Shown here: positions 23,762 to 32,914 of the stretch, piece after piece
Numbering within the stretch: the stretch's first letter is position 1
How the letters are laid out: the number at the start of each line of letters is the position of its first letter
Translations under genes and position numbers: made by a program
NCBI RefSeq assembly: GCF_010378095.1
Contig: NZ_WNJL01000023.1
Span: 158,907 to 222,906, forward strand
Direction of reading: 5' to 3'
DNA: 64,000 nucleotides
Origin: Acidithiobacillus ferrianus
GTDB lineage: Bacteria > Pseudomonadota > Gammaproteobacteria > Acidithiobacillales > Acidithiobacillaceae
The notes under the pieces: generated by a model
Databases searched by the model: none
Seen by the model: the letters and a program-made list of their open reading frames with translations, nothing else
What the model was told of the DNA's origin: nothing

Positions 23762-26700
23762 TTACCGTGGGCGCGCCACCTTCGCGCTCAAGGCGCTATA
23801 CATTACCGGCGCCAGCCATAAAGACATGAACACGGACAACACCAGACCGCCCATGACCGCTACCGCGAGGGGCTTGAGCAGGTCGGTGCCGTGGCCGATA
23901 CCGATGGCCAGCGGCAGAAAGCCGAAGACATCGGCGAGCATGGTCATCAGGATGGGACGCAGGCGCTGGCGGGCGGCAAGGGCGACCACGGCGGGGCGCG
24001 GCAGCGGGCCACCGAGTTGCCGGGCGCGCGCAAAAATCAGAATCACATTGTTGACGGCAATGGCAAAGACCAGCAGCACGCCGAGGAAAGCGGTGCTATC
24101 GAGGTCGATGCCGAGCAACAGCAGCGCCAGCAGTGCCCCCGGTGCCGCCAGCGCAATCGCCAGCAGGGCGGAAATGGCGGCCCGCTGGCTACTGAACTGA
24201 AAACCGAGCAGGATCAGGAGCAAGGCCAGCGCCCCGCCGAGAATCAGCGCCATCTGCTGAAAGCTCTGCGACTGCTGGCGATAATAGCCGCCCAGCAAGG
24301 TCGTCACGTTGGTCGGCAGATGCAGGTTCGCTACCACCACACGTGCTTTAGCGGCGGCCTGCGCCAGTCCCTCACCGGGCTTCGGCTGCAGCCAGACATA
24401 GGCATCGGGCACCAGATTTTGATGGGTCACGAAGGGTATCGCGCCCTGCACATGCACGCCGGCGATGCTGGCCAGCGGTGTAAAACTCCCGTCCGGCAGG
24501 TGAATGGGAAGGCTGTCCATCTCGCGGGGGGTGAAATCGTGGCCGGCGAGGCTGACGCGAATCGGCAGGATCTGCTCGCCGTGCAGGAGGAAGCCCGCCT
24601 GCCGTCCCCAGAAGCGCGCTTTGATTTGGCCCGCCAGCACCGGTGGAGTGATGCCGTAGATGGCGGCCAGTGGCGATGGCGTGATCTCCAGTTCGGGACC
24701 GGCGGAAGGTGACTTGAAGTTCACGGACTCAAAGGCATGGCTCTGGCGCAATGCCGCCGCCAGACGCGCTCCCTGCGTGCGCAAGGTGGCGGAATCCGAG
24801 CCGAAGAGATAAACCACTAGCGGCGCGTGGGCACCCGAGAGATTGCCCAGGCGTACAATCATTGTTTGATGGAGTGTCAAGGAGAGCAGATTGGGCGCCA
24901 TCTGACGGAACTGTGCCCGCAGCGTGTGCATCACCGTCTCGGTGCTCTGCGCGTGATCGGGCTTGAGGACGATGGCGATAGCCCCCTTGTTGGCCGGCGC
25001 ATGGAGGAACTGGAAGCCGCGCCCGACCATCAGCGATGCCCGCTCCACATTGGGATTCTCCAGCGCCACCCGCATGAAATCCCGCCCCACGCGGGTGGTT
25101 TCCGCCACGCTGCTGCCGACCGGGGTACGGAAGGGCACCGAAATCACGCCCTCGTCCCAATGGGGCAGGAAGGCGGTGGGCAAGGTGGTCAGCGCCCGCC
25201 ACCCCGCGACCGCGAGGAGCAAGACCACCGGAATGGCCCACCACGGGCGGCGCATGCCGAAAATCAGCCAACGGCTGAAATGTCGGCGTAACCAGCGTTC
25301 AGCGCCATTTCGCCGGTTCTGCTGCGGGCGCCCGGCGAGCCAGGCGGCCAGCACCGGCGTCACCAGCAGGGCAACGATTTGCGAAGTCAGCAGCGCAATG
25401 ACGATGGCCAATGCCATATGCCTGAACAAGAGCCCCAGCGTGCCGGACAAAAAGATCAGCGGCAGAAAGATCATGCAGGAGGTGAGGGTGGCCAGGGTCA
25501 TTAGTGGCAGAATTTCGGCAGCGCGGCGCAAGGCCTGCCGTCGCCGCGCCGTGCGGTCACCGTGCAGACCATGGATCCCGCGTTCGATCACCACGATGGC
25601 ATGATCCACCAAGGCACCAATCGCCGCTGTCAGGCCGCCGAGCGTCATGATATTGAGTCCGTAGCCCAACGCATGCAGCACCAGAAAAGTAGCCGCCAGG
25701 GCCAGCGGGACGACCACCAGGGTCGCCAGCGCTCCATCGAAACGGCCGAGAAAGGCGAAGACCACCAGCCAGGCGATCAGGCTGCCGAGCCCGAGGGCGA
25801 TCCAGACATCGCGCAGGCTGCCACTGATCAGATGGCTCAAGTCATAGATCGGCACGAGTTGCACGCCGGGTGGCAGGTGCGCCCGCAATGCCGCCAGCCG
25901 GTGCTGTACGGCACGGGCGACATCCACATCGTTGGCTCTCGATTGCGATAGCACGTCGACGATCAGGGCATGACGGTAGCCGGGGACGGCGGCATCGGTG
26001 AGCAAGGGCGGCGGACCGACGCGCACCTGTCCCAGCGCGCCCAGCGCCAGGGGGGCACGGACGCCTCCGGCATTGGCCGGGCCGAGAGGCAGGGTCAGGG
26101 TGGCCAGATGCGCCGTGTCCACCGGCCGCGGCGTGGTGGCGACGATAAATTGCTGGTGATAGGCGTGCAGGATGCCGGAGAAAAAAGGTCCTTGGGCGCG
26201 GCGGAGGGTGTCGATCACCTGCTGTGCCGTCAGGTGATATTGCGCCAGGCGCACCGGGTTCAGATCGATACGCACCTGCGGCCAGCCGCGGCCGGTGCCC
26301 TGCACCTGATAGACGCCGGGAATCGCCAGCAGGGCGGGGCGAACCTGGAAGGCGAAAGTCGGCATCATCGCCGAGCTGTCCTGTTGATTGGAGACCAGCG
26401 CATACTCGGCGAAAGGGTAGGTGTAGGGTGCCATGCGCGTCACCCGCATCTGCGCGCCGACAGGCAAGCGAACCTGTGAGAGACGCGCCTGCAGCATGAG
26501 ATAAGCGGTCTGCGGATTGACGCCGGGATTGAAGTAGACATTGAGCTTGGTCAGTCCGTTGCCGGTCTGCGAGCGCACCAGCCGGACGCCCGGCTGGCCC
26601 TTGGCCAATGCCTCCAGCGGACGGGTGATCTCGACTTCCATGAACTTGACCGGCAGGCTGCCGTCGTTGACCAGCACCGCCACGCGTGGGAAATCGACAT

Positions 26701-26818
26701 TGGGAAACACGCTTTCCGGCAGGCCTTTCAGGGCGAACCAGCCCGCCGCGAGCAGGAACAAGGCGGCGAGGATCACGCTGAAGCGGTTTTCCCAGAGACC
26801 ATCCAGATAACGCTTCAT
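23762..26818 (-). CDS. RND efflux pump inner-membrane subunit
   Basis: 1018 residues with the RND plan: one N-terminal helix, large periplasmic loop, helices 2-7, second loop and helices 8-12. Near residue 400 the proton-relay helix reads GALVDHAIVVIERG, with one Asp where drug pumps have an Asp pair and metal pumps have DG or DA. In helix 10 the usual Lys/Glu position reads AVNNVILIF. The substrate class is therefore uncertain. It is the last gene of an operon TolC-MFP-RND and lies next to a heavy-metal-type two-component system, which argues for metal-induced expression. The start is one base past the MFP stop. Confidence 0.85.
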   Translation of the reverse strand: MKRYLDGLWENRFSVILAALFLLAAGWFALKGLPESVFPNVDFPRVAVLVNDGSLPVKFMEVEITRPLEALAKGQPGVRLVRSQTGNGLTKLNVYFNPGVNPQTAYLMLQARLSQVRLPVGAQMRVTRMAPYTYPFAEYALVSNQQDSSAMMPTFAFQVRPALLAIPGVYQVQGTGRGWPQVRIDLNPVRLAQYHLTAQQVIDTLRRAQGPFFSGILHAYHQQFIVATTPRPVDTAHLATLTLPLGPANAGGVRAPLALGALGQVRVGPPPLLTDAAVPGYRHALIVDVLSQSRANDVDVARAVQHRLAALRAHLPPGVQLVPIYDLSHLISGSLRDVWIALGLGSLIAWLVVFAFLGRFDGALATLVVVPLALAATFLVLHALGYGLNIMTLGGLTAAIGALVDHAIVVIERGIHGLHGDRTARRRQALRRAAEILPLMTLATLTSCMIFLPLIFLSGTLGLLFRHMALAIVIALLTSQIVALLVTPVLAAWLAGRPQQNRRNGAERWLRRHFSRWLIFGMRRPWWAIPVVLLLAVAGWRALTTLPTAFLPHWDEGVISVPFRTPVGSSVAETTRVGRDFMRVALENPNVERASLMVGRGFQFLHAPANKGAIAIVLKPDHAQSTETVMHTLRAQFRQMAPNLLSLTLHQTMIVRLGNLSGAHAPLVVYLFGSDSATLRTQGARLAAALRQSHAFESVNFKSPSAGPELEITPSPLAAIYGITPPVLAGQIKARFWGRQAGFLLHGEQILPIRVSLAGHDFTPREMDSLPIHLPDGSFTPLASIAGVHVQGAIPFVTHQNLVPDAYVWLQPKPGEGLAQAAAKARVVVANLHLPTNVTTLLGGYYRQQSQSFQQMALILGGALALLLILLGFQFSSQRAAISALLAIALAAPGALLALLLLGIDLDSTAFLGVLLVFAIAVNNVILIFARARQLGGPLPRPAVVALAARQRLRPILMTMLADVFGFLPLAIGIGHGTDLLKPLAVAVMGGLVLSVFMSLWLAPVMYSALSAKVARPR

Positions 26819-26819
26819 G

Positions 26820-27836
26820 TCATGGTGCCCGGATCTGCACGGGAGTACCGGCGACGAGGCGGGCGTTGCCGGAGCGTACGACGGGTTCTCCTACCCAGAG
26901 GTTACCGGTCACCCAGGTGCGATCGCCACGGGCGGCGACGACGCGGACGGGTATCACGACCGCCCGCCCGTGGCGGACGGCGAATACTTCGGCGCGAGCG
27001 CCACGCATGACGACGCCGGCGGTCGGTAAGACGAAGGCCTCCGCCCCTGGCGCGGATAGTCTTACTTGGAGCCATTCACCCGGCAGTAGCGGGCTGCGGG
27101 GGGACAGGTCGATGTAGACGGACACCAGACCCAGATGCCGCGCGCTTTGCCCGACGGAACGAATCTTGCCGTGCCCCCGCCAGCTACTCCCCTCAAGCCC
27201 CACTACCATTCCCGTCCGCAGCCGCTGCGCCACGGCAGGCGTGACGTAGGCGTGCGCCCAGGGCGCTCCGCGACCGGCGAGGGTGGCGATGGGCTGGCCG
27301 GCGTTGACTACCGCGCCGGCAGGCACCAGATAGTGCAGGCTCCCGGCGAAGGGGGCGGTCAGTTGCTGCTGGTCCGATTGCGCCTGCAAGACGCGGAGGG
27401 CGGAGCGGGATTCGTCCAGCGCCAGCTTCGTCCGCTCCACATCCTGCCGGGAGAGGACGCCATCGGTATAGAGCTGTCGGTCGCGGAGCCACTGACTATG
27501 GCTGAAAGCGACCCGCGCCTGAGCGGCACTGATGCTCGCCCGCAGGCCGGGCGGCGCGATGCGCGCCACCAGGGCGCCGGCAGGGACTTGTCCGGCCGGC
27601 AGCAGCGGGCCGAGCACCCGGCCGGTCGCCGCGGCGGTCAGGGTCACTCGACCGTTGCTCTCGACGGTGGCGAGGACGGTGTTCTCCTGTTGGGTGGGGG
27701 CGGCGGCGACGATGGCCACGCGTACCGGCAGGGCCCAGGCCGCGCCCATGCCGGTCAGCCAGAACAGGATCGTGAGGCCGATGACGGCGGGTCCGTGTGA
27801 GGCAAGACGGATCACTGGAGGTTTCCGAAATGTCAT
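26820..27836 (-). CDS. RND periplasmic adaptor (membrane fusion protein)
   Basis: 338 residues. An N-terminal membrane segment or signal (VIGLTILFWLTGMGAAWA) precedes the lipoyl halves (TGRVLGPLLPAGQVPAGALVARI and LTAPFAGSLHYLVPAGAVVNAG), a short helical hairpin, a beta-barrel, and a proximal domain ending VAGTPVQIRAP. It is short for the family, with a compact hairpin. No metal-binding N-terminal or C-terminal extension like that of CusB/CzcB is seen. ATGA overlap with the upstream TolC-like gene indicates coupling. Confidence 0.85.
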   Translation of the reverse strand: MTFRKPPVIRLASHGPAVIGLTILFWLTGMGAAWALPVRVAIVAAAPTQQENTVLATVESNGRVTLTAAATGRVLGPLLPAGQVPAGALVARIAPPGLRASISAAQARVAFSHSQWLRDRQLYTDGVLSRQDVERTKLALDESRSALRVLQAQSDQQQLTAPFAGSLHYLVPAGAVVNAGQPIATLAGRGAPWAHAYVTPAVAQRLRTGMVVGLEGSSWRGHGKIRSVGQSARHLGLVSVYIDLSPRSPLLPGEWLQVRLSAPGAEAFVLPTAGVVMRGARAEVFAVRHGRAVVIPVRVVAARGDRTWVTGNLWVGEPVVRSGNARLVAGTPVQIRAP

Positions 27837-29137
27837 GACAGCTTCCTTTGGCCGGGTAACAGGCCACTATCCAAGGCCAGTTGCGCGCGTGTCAGGCGGG
27901 CGCGGATGGCGGCGCCCGCGGCCTGCAACTGGGTCTGCACCCAGCCGTTCTCCGCCTGTTGTAACGCCAGTGCGCTCTCGGCGCCGGCGAGGTAACCCTT
28001 GCGGGTCATGGTATAGACCGTCCGTGCGGTCCGTGCCAGCGTCTGCGCATCCTGCAAGGCGTTTGCTGCCGCCTGCGCCGCCCCGTAATCGGCCGCCAGA
28101 CGGCTGCGGATCTGCAGTTGCAGCGCCGCCTTGGCGGCTTGCATGGCGGCCACCTGCTCCTGCGCCGCGGCGACCCGATCCCGATTGCGGCCAAAGCCGA
28201 AAATGGGCATCTGCAGGCTAAGGATCGCCTGCCAGCCCAACTGCCGGTTTTGCGGCAGTACCGAGGTATCCACTCCATAGGCGCCGGTGGCGGCGACGAC
28301 CGGCAGCCGCGCCGCCCGCCGATAGCGCAGCAGCGAGCGTGCCGATTGAATTTCTCCACTGGCGACGCGCAGCAGCGGTTGCGATTGGTCGGCCTGCTGG
28401 CGGAGCGTGTGGGTGTCCGGCAAGGCCGTGCGTGGAACGGCGACGCGCGCCAGCGTAGGCAAGGCCGCCGCCGTATAGCCGATTTGCAGTGCGAGCATCT
28501 GGCGCGCCGCCTGCGCCCGCGGCCGTGCCTGGTCGAGTCCCATCCGGATGCGCACCAGGGTCAACTTGGACTGATTCAGATCCAGGCGCGAGCGGGTCCC
28601 CGCCCGGTATCCTTCCCGTGTCGCCGTGAACATCCGGCGCGCGGCCGCCAGCGCCTTGCGCCACACGGCCAGTTCGTTATCGTCCAGCGCCATCTGGTAA
28701 TAAGCCATGGTCACCTGCGCGGCGACCGCAAGCCGCGTCTGCTGCAGCCGGTAACGGGCGATGGCCGAGCGGTCGCGGGCCAGCGCCGATAAGGCATAGG
28801 CTTGCGGTGCATACAATGGGATCTGCAGGCGAACCTGTCCGATCAGTTCCCGTGCGCCATTGGCACTGACAAAGCGCGGCTGGCCGTTCTGGGTCTGGGT
28901 CCAGATGCCTCCGGTGCTCAGCGAGAGGGCGGGTAGCAGATCGGCATGGGCCGCGCGACTCTGATCCTGGCGCTCCGCGATCACATGTTGCGCCTGCCGC
29001 ACCATCGCCTGATTGGCCAGCGCCCGCTGAATGGCGTTCTGTAAAGTGAGATCGTCCGCCGAGGCGGCACCCGAAAGCAGACAGGCGCCGATTCCGAGCG
29101 CAGCCGCTATCCGCCGTGTTGCGGTTTTGTGCATCAT
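27833..29137 (-). CDS. TolC-like outer membrane factor of RND operon
   Basis: 434 residues. Signal peptide 1-27 (ALGIGACLLSGAASA). Two outer-membrane-efflux repeats follow: RALANQAMVRQAQHVIAERQ, YRAGTRSRLDLNQSKLTLV, LSLQMPIFGFGRNRDRVAAAQEQ split over two segments, and RKGYLAGAESALALQQAEN. First gene of the leftward three-gene efflux operon. The 178-bp gap to the kinase gene upstream may hold its own promoter. Confidence 0.85.
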   Translation of the reverse strand: MMHKTATRRIAAALGIGACLLSGAASADDLTLQNAIQRALANQAMVRQAQHVIAERQDQSRAAHADLLPALSLSTGGIWTQTQNGQPRFVSANGARELIGQVRLQIPLYAPQAYALSALARDRSAIARYRLQQTRLAVAAQVTMAYYQMALDDNELAVWRKALAAARRMFTATREGYRAGTRSRLDLNQSKLTLVRIRMGLDQARPRAQAARQMLALQIGYTAAALPTLARVAVPRTALPDTHTLRQQADQSQPLLRVASGEIQSARSLLRYRRAARLPVVAATGAYGVDTSVLPQNRQLGWQAILSLQMPIFGFGRNRDRVAAAQEQVAAMQAAKAALQLQIRSRLAADYGAAQAAANALQDAQTLARTARTVYTMTRKGYLAGAESALALQQAENGWVQTQLQAAGAAIRARLTRAQLALDSGLLPGQRKLS

Positions 29138-29315
29138 GCACTGACTTTTATGGTTAAAAACGCGGAATCGTTTCGGTGCTTTTCTGGGGGTTTCCGATAA
29201 TCAGCCACTACCATTTTGTCTCCGCACAGGATAAATACCCCCATAACTGCTGCGACCATCGGCGCAGTATCGCAAAAGCAGAAAACCGGAAGATGACCAT
29301 AGCCTGACGAATCCG

Positions 29316-30758
29316 TCATTTTTGATGGGGTGCCGAAGTTCCGGGCGGGATAATCGGAAAAGACAAGGTGACGGTGGTGCCCATCCCCAATTCACTCTGC
29401 AGTGCGACCTCGCCGCCATGCAACTGCATGATGGACCGCACGATGGCGAGCCCCAGCCCGGTGCCCTGACCCTGGCGCAGACGCGCCGCATCCGCGCAGT
29501 AGAAGCGGTCAAACACATGCGGCAGGTCCTCGGGCGCTATCCCGGAACCGCTATCGCTGACGCTGATCTGCAGCCGCGCTGGCTGGATGGCGGTCCGGAT
29601 GTTGACCTCCCCGCCTGCAGGGGTATGGCGTAGCGCGTTGCCGAGTAGATTGCCCAGCGCGCGCCGCAACAAACCGGGATTCGCCGCCACTGCCCCACTG
29701 GCGTCGTTGACCAGCACGACGTCCAACTCGTCGGCCATCGCCTGATAAAAGGCGCAGACCGCCGCTACTTCCTCCCGGCTGTCCAGTAAGGGTGTGTCGA
29801 GTTGGGCATCTGGCTGCTCCGCGCGGGCGAGAAAGAGGAGGGCGTCCACCATGCGCGAAAGCCGTCCGTATTCATCCATGGCCGACTCGATACACGCCTG
29901 ATAGTCCGCCGGACTGCGGCCTCTGGAAAGTGCGATTTCCGCCTCGCCGCGCAGGATATGCAGGGGCGTGCGCAGTTCATGGGCGATATCCGCGGAGAAG
30001 CGCGAGATACGGTTGAAAGATGTCTCCAGCCGACCCAGCAGGCGGTCAAAGTTGGCCGCCAGGGTACGCAGCTCGCTTGGCCAAGGTTCGTCGCCAACGC
30101 GCCGATGCAACTGCCCCGCACCCAGCTCATCGACGATCTCCGCCAACCGTGCGACCGGTCGCATGGCCCGCCGGGCAATCAGATAGCCTGCCGCCACCGC
30201 CGCTAGCAGGACGAGGGTAGTCGCCAGCAGCAGCGCCTGCCGATAAAGTGCCAAAAATTGCACATTCTGCGTGGTGCTGACGGCGACATAAATTGTTGTG
30301 GGCGGATTACCTGCAAGGCGTTGTGCCATGACCAGATAATGATCGTGATCGTGTATTTTCCATTTCCACTCCGTTTTTTTCAGGGTCTTGGGCGATTTCG
30401 TGAATGGTCGCGGATTGTCCAGAAGCGGGTTGAAGTCACGACCGCGGGCAATAATGCCGTCAGGGGGGCGGCTGACCCAGATGAATACGCCGCGAATCGT
30501 ACTCGCCTCTAGTTGTGTTTCGTGTCGTAGCGCCTCTATGTTCCCGGTATATCGACTCAGTATGCTATGTATAGCATTGATCTTGCTGGATAAAATTTTG
30601 CTGTCGACTTGCCGCAATTGCTCCGCGAGCACCCAGTACAAGGCACTGCCAGCGGCGGCAATCAAGAAAACGCTGAGCAAGGCGTACCACAGCGTTAGCC
30701 GTACGGCTATCGAACCGGTAACGCGGCGGAGGGCTTCAGTCGCGAGTTTCAAGGACAT
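29316..30758 (-). CDS. Heavy-metal-type sensor histidine kinase (CusS-like)
   Basis: 480 residues. Helix 1 (about 18-42), periplasmic sensor (43-172) with a metal-suggestive KIHDHDHYLV segment near 135-144, helix 2 (173-195), HAMP, HisKA with His260 (SADIAHELRTPLHIL), and HATPase with N-box NLLGNALRHTPAGG, DSGSGIAPEDLPHVFDRF and GQGTGLGLAIV. The layout fits the CusS/heavy-metal sensor kinase family. It overlaps the response regulator gene by 23 bases, and the efflux operon follows downstream on the same strand. Confidence 0.85.
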   Translation of the reverse strand: MSLKLATEALRRVTGSIAVRLTLWYALLSVFLIAAAGSALYWVLAEQLRQVDSKILSSKINAIHSILSRYTGNIEALRHETQLEASTIRGVFIWVSRPPDGIIARGRDFNPLLDNPRPFTKSPKTLKKTEWKWKIHDHDHYLVMAQRLAGNPPTTIYVAVSTTQNVQFLALYRQALLLATTLVLLAAVAAGYLIARRAMRPVARLAEIVDELGAGQLHRRVGDEPWPSELRTLAANFDRLLGRLETSFNRISRFSADIAHELRTPLHILRGEAEIALSRGRSPADYQACIESAMDEYGRLSRMVDALLFLARAEQPDAQLDTPLLDSREEVAAVCAFYQAMADELDVVLVNDASGAVAANPGLLRRALGNLLGNALRHTPAGGEVNIRTAIQPARLQISVSDSGSGIAPEDLPHVFDRFYCADAARLRQGQGTGLGLAIVRSIMQLHGGEVALQSELGMGTTVTLSFPIIPPGTSAPHQK

Positions 30759-31410
30759 AACCGACGCCTCGCAAGGTATGAATCAGTTTACCGGAATAGG
30801 GGTCGTCGATCTTTCTGCGCAGTCGGCGGATCGCCGCGTCCACCACGTTGCTGTCCCCGTCAAAACCCATGTCCCAGACCTGTTCGGCGATCCGGGTACG
30901 GGTCAGCACTTCCCCGGGAAAGCGCATCAGATACGCCAGCAACCGGTATTCCTGAGGAGCGAGGCTGACGGCTCCTCCCATCCGCCAGACCTTGTGTCGC
31001 AGCAGGTCGACCTCCAGATCCGCATAGCGAAGCACATCCTCGGAACGCACGTTGCAGCGACGCAGGACGTTGCGCACCCGCGCCAGTAGTTCTGAAAAGG
31101 CGAAGGGCTTGACCAGGTAATCATCGGCACCGAGTTGCAGGCCCTTCACCCGTTGAGAGACGGCATCCAGTGCCGTCAGCAGGATCACCGGCTGGTCCGT
31201 CCGCCGTTTGCGGATTTCCTGCAGGACCCACCAGCCGTCCCGCTGTGGCAGCATGACGTCCAGCACGATGACGTCATAGTCTCCCGTCGTCGCCAGGTGC
31301 TGTCCGTCGATGCCATCGGTGGCGATATCCACGACATCGCCCTCCTCCATAAAGCCTTTCTTTAAAAAGGTGGCGGTTTTCGGCTCATCTTCAATGACCA
31401 GTATTTTCAT
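30736..31410 (-). CDS. OmpR-family response regulator (CusR-like)
   Basis: 224 residues. Receiver domain with acidic pocket (IEDEPKT), phospho-acceptor Asp51 (VIVLDVMLPQRDGW), Thr and Lys positions (VILLTALDAVS; YLVKPFAF). A winged-helix C-terminus follows (LAPQEYRLLAYLMRFPGEVLTR; VDAAIRRLRRKID), ending LIHTLRGVGYVLETRD. It closely follows the heavy-metal response regulator subfamily. It is the first gene of the kinase-efflux region and is divergent from a DoxX-like gene; a palindrome at 31448-31460 lies in the shared upstream region. Confidence 0.88.
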   Translation of the reverse strand: MKILVIEDEPKTATFLKKGFMEEGDVVDIATDGIDGQHLATTGDYDVIVLDVMLPQRDGWWVLQEIRKRRTDQPVILLTALDAVSQRVKGLQLGADDYLVKPFAFSELLARVRNVLRRCNVRSEDVLRYADLEVDLLRHKVWRMGGAVSLAPQEYRLLAYLMRFPGEVLTRTRIAEQVWDMGFDGDSNVVDAAIRRLRRKIDDPYSGKLIHTLRGVGYVLETRD

Positions 31411-31447
31411 GGTGTTTTGTGCGTTCTATCACCAGAGTAAAAAGCTA

Positions 31448-31460
31448 TGTAAGCGTTACA
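31448..31460. promoter_or_regulatory. Inverted repeat in divergent promoter region
   Basis: TGTAA-GCG-TTACA, perfect 5-bp arms, lies 38 bases upstream of the response-regulator start and 144 bases before the DoxX-like start. It is a candidate operator for the neighbouring response regulator, though arms this short carry limited weight. Confidence 0.35.
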
Positions 31461-31603
31461 GCAGATACAAACAAACAGGGGTTCATGCCACTAAAATAGA
31501 TCCCGATAGGGAAGCGGGAATGACAACAGGGTCCCCGATCTTTGACCTTCGTAGCGATTTCCTGAAGAATAAACGGGTTATTAATGACACAAGTCGAGGC
31601 AGG

Positions 31604-32548
31604 ATGAAAACCTCTCATCGTTTGGGCATAAGCAGTGAACAAGCCTTCGGGGCCGTCCGCATCCTTTTCGGTCTGATCTGGTTGATCAATACCTGGTTGC
31701 AGCTCAACCCAGCGTATAGCGCTCATTTTTTGAGCACCTTCAATGCGGACTGGGTCGCCGGGCAACCGGCCTGGATCGCGAGCTACGGCCACTGGATGGC
31801 GCAGATGGTCCAGCAACTCGGTGCGCAACGCGTGGCGGGCGCCACCATTGCGCTGGACGCGCTCCTGACCGCTTCCCTGATCACGGGAATGGGCCTGCCC
31901 TGGCTGGCCTGGGTGGGTGTGGTCTATAACCTCTGGCTGTGGAGCACCGTGGGTGGTTTTGGCGGCCCCTACATCCAGGGGACGACCGATCCCGGCACCG
32001 CTGTTATCTATGCGCTTTGTTTCCTTTACGTGATCTGGACCCGGAGTTGGGAGGGCCTGAGCCTCAGCACAGCGCCGCATCGTCCCATCTATGCACCCGC
32101 CATGCATGCCGCGCGCATTTTATTCGGCCTGCTCTGGGCGGTCGACACCTTCTGGAAATGGCAGCCCTATTTCCTCACGCACGCGGTCACCTACCTGCAG
32201 CAGGCCTTGCCGGGAGAACCGGAATGGATTGCCGCTTATATCCGCTTTTTCATTGACGTAATCACCCTGGCGGGACCGGAGCTCTTCGGCGTTTTCGCGG
32301 CGGTTGCGGAAACCATCATCGCCCTGTCCCTCCTCACCGGACGTGGCCTGCGTTGGATGGTCCCCATCGGTATCGCCTACAGCCTAGGGGTCTGGACCAC
32401 GGCGGAAGGCTGGGGTGGCCCCTATCTGCCCGGAGCGACGGCGAATAAAGGGGACGTCCTGGGTACCACCAATATCTATGTCATCGCCTTTCTATTCCTG
32501 GCGGTCTGGATTTATCTCGGCCCGCAGCGCAAAGACAGCGCGAGATAA
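31604..32548 (+). CDS. DoxX-like membrane protein with internal duplication
   Basis: 314 residues. Two homologous halves each begin with a short signature (GAVRILFGLIWLINTWLQ near 14; AARILFGLLWAVDTFWKWQ near 170), followed by three helices and a glycine-rich loop (GGFGGPYIQGTTDPG and GWGGPYLPGATANKG). This resembles DoxX/DoxD-like quinone-interacting or MauE-type membrane proteins, but no exact family is claimed. The ATG at 31604 follows GAGGCAGG; the open frame extends upstream without supporting sequence. Divergent from the metal-type regulator. Confidence 0.6.
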   Translation: MKTSHRLGISSEQAFGAVRILFGLIWLINTWLQLNPAYSAHFLSTFNADWVAGQPAWIASYGHWMAQMVQQLGAQRVAGATIALDALLTASLITGMGLPWLAWVGVVYNLWLWSTVGGFGGPYIQGTTDPGTAVIYALCFLYVIWTRSWEGLSLSTAPHRPIYAPAMHAARILFGLLWAVDTFWKWQPYFLTHAVTYLQQALPGEPEWIAAYIRFFIDVITLAGPELFGVFAAVAETIIALSLLTGRGLRWMVPIGIAYSLGVWTTAEGWGGPYLPGATANKGDVLGTTNIYVIAFLFLAVWIYLGPQRKDSAR

Positions 32549-32914
32549 GGGGTGCCATCCTGGTCCGGGCTGCCACCCCGCGACCGCAGCGAATCAACAA
32601 GGTTTCGTCCATCCGGCCGGCGCGCAAGGCGCTGGCCCTTTATCGTATATGGCCGGATCGCAAAATATATTTTTATACTAAAACCACCTGAAGTGTCATA
32701 AAAAGTTCATCCCGTTGTCGCATTACTGTCATATTGGTTCGTTAAGATAACTCTCCTTGAAAAAAGCAGGGCTCTTCCTTGTGGACGAGATCGATCCACT
32801 GGCAGTCGCCTGTAAAGCCGCGCCGCGGCAAACCACCCATCGTTACGGGGGGGTGGATTTGTCCCGTGGCCGTAAACCGTAAACCACCACTAATAAATAA
32901 GGGAGTACTTCAAC
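32549..32914. other. Intergenic leader region before TonB receptor
   Basis: 366 bases without a gene. An interrupted stem GGGGTG..CACCCC follows the DoxX-like stop. The promoter of the receptor is probably in the AT-rich part around 32660-32760. A strong hairpin is present at 32823-32869, just before the receptor gene. Confidence 0.5.
32823..32869 (+). promoter_or_regulatory. Predicted 5'-leader hairpin of TonB receptor mRNA
   Basis: CCGCGG (32823-32828) can pair with CCGTGG (32864-32869) allowing one G-U pair, and the inner CCACCC (32833-32838) pairs with GGGTGG (32851-32856). The loop is about 12 nt. The structure ends 45 bases before the receptor start. It matches no riboswitch that I can recognise. 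It may be an attenuator or simply mRNA-stabilising. Confidence 0.4.

Noticed and set aside
31604..32548. DoxD subunit of thiosulfate:quinone oxidoreductase
   Set aside because: The protein has an internally duplicated layout and no DoxA partner gene nearby, so only a general DoxX-like label is supportable.
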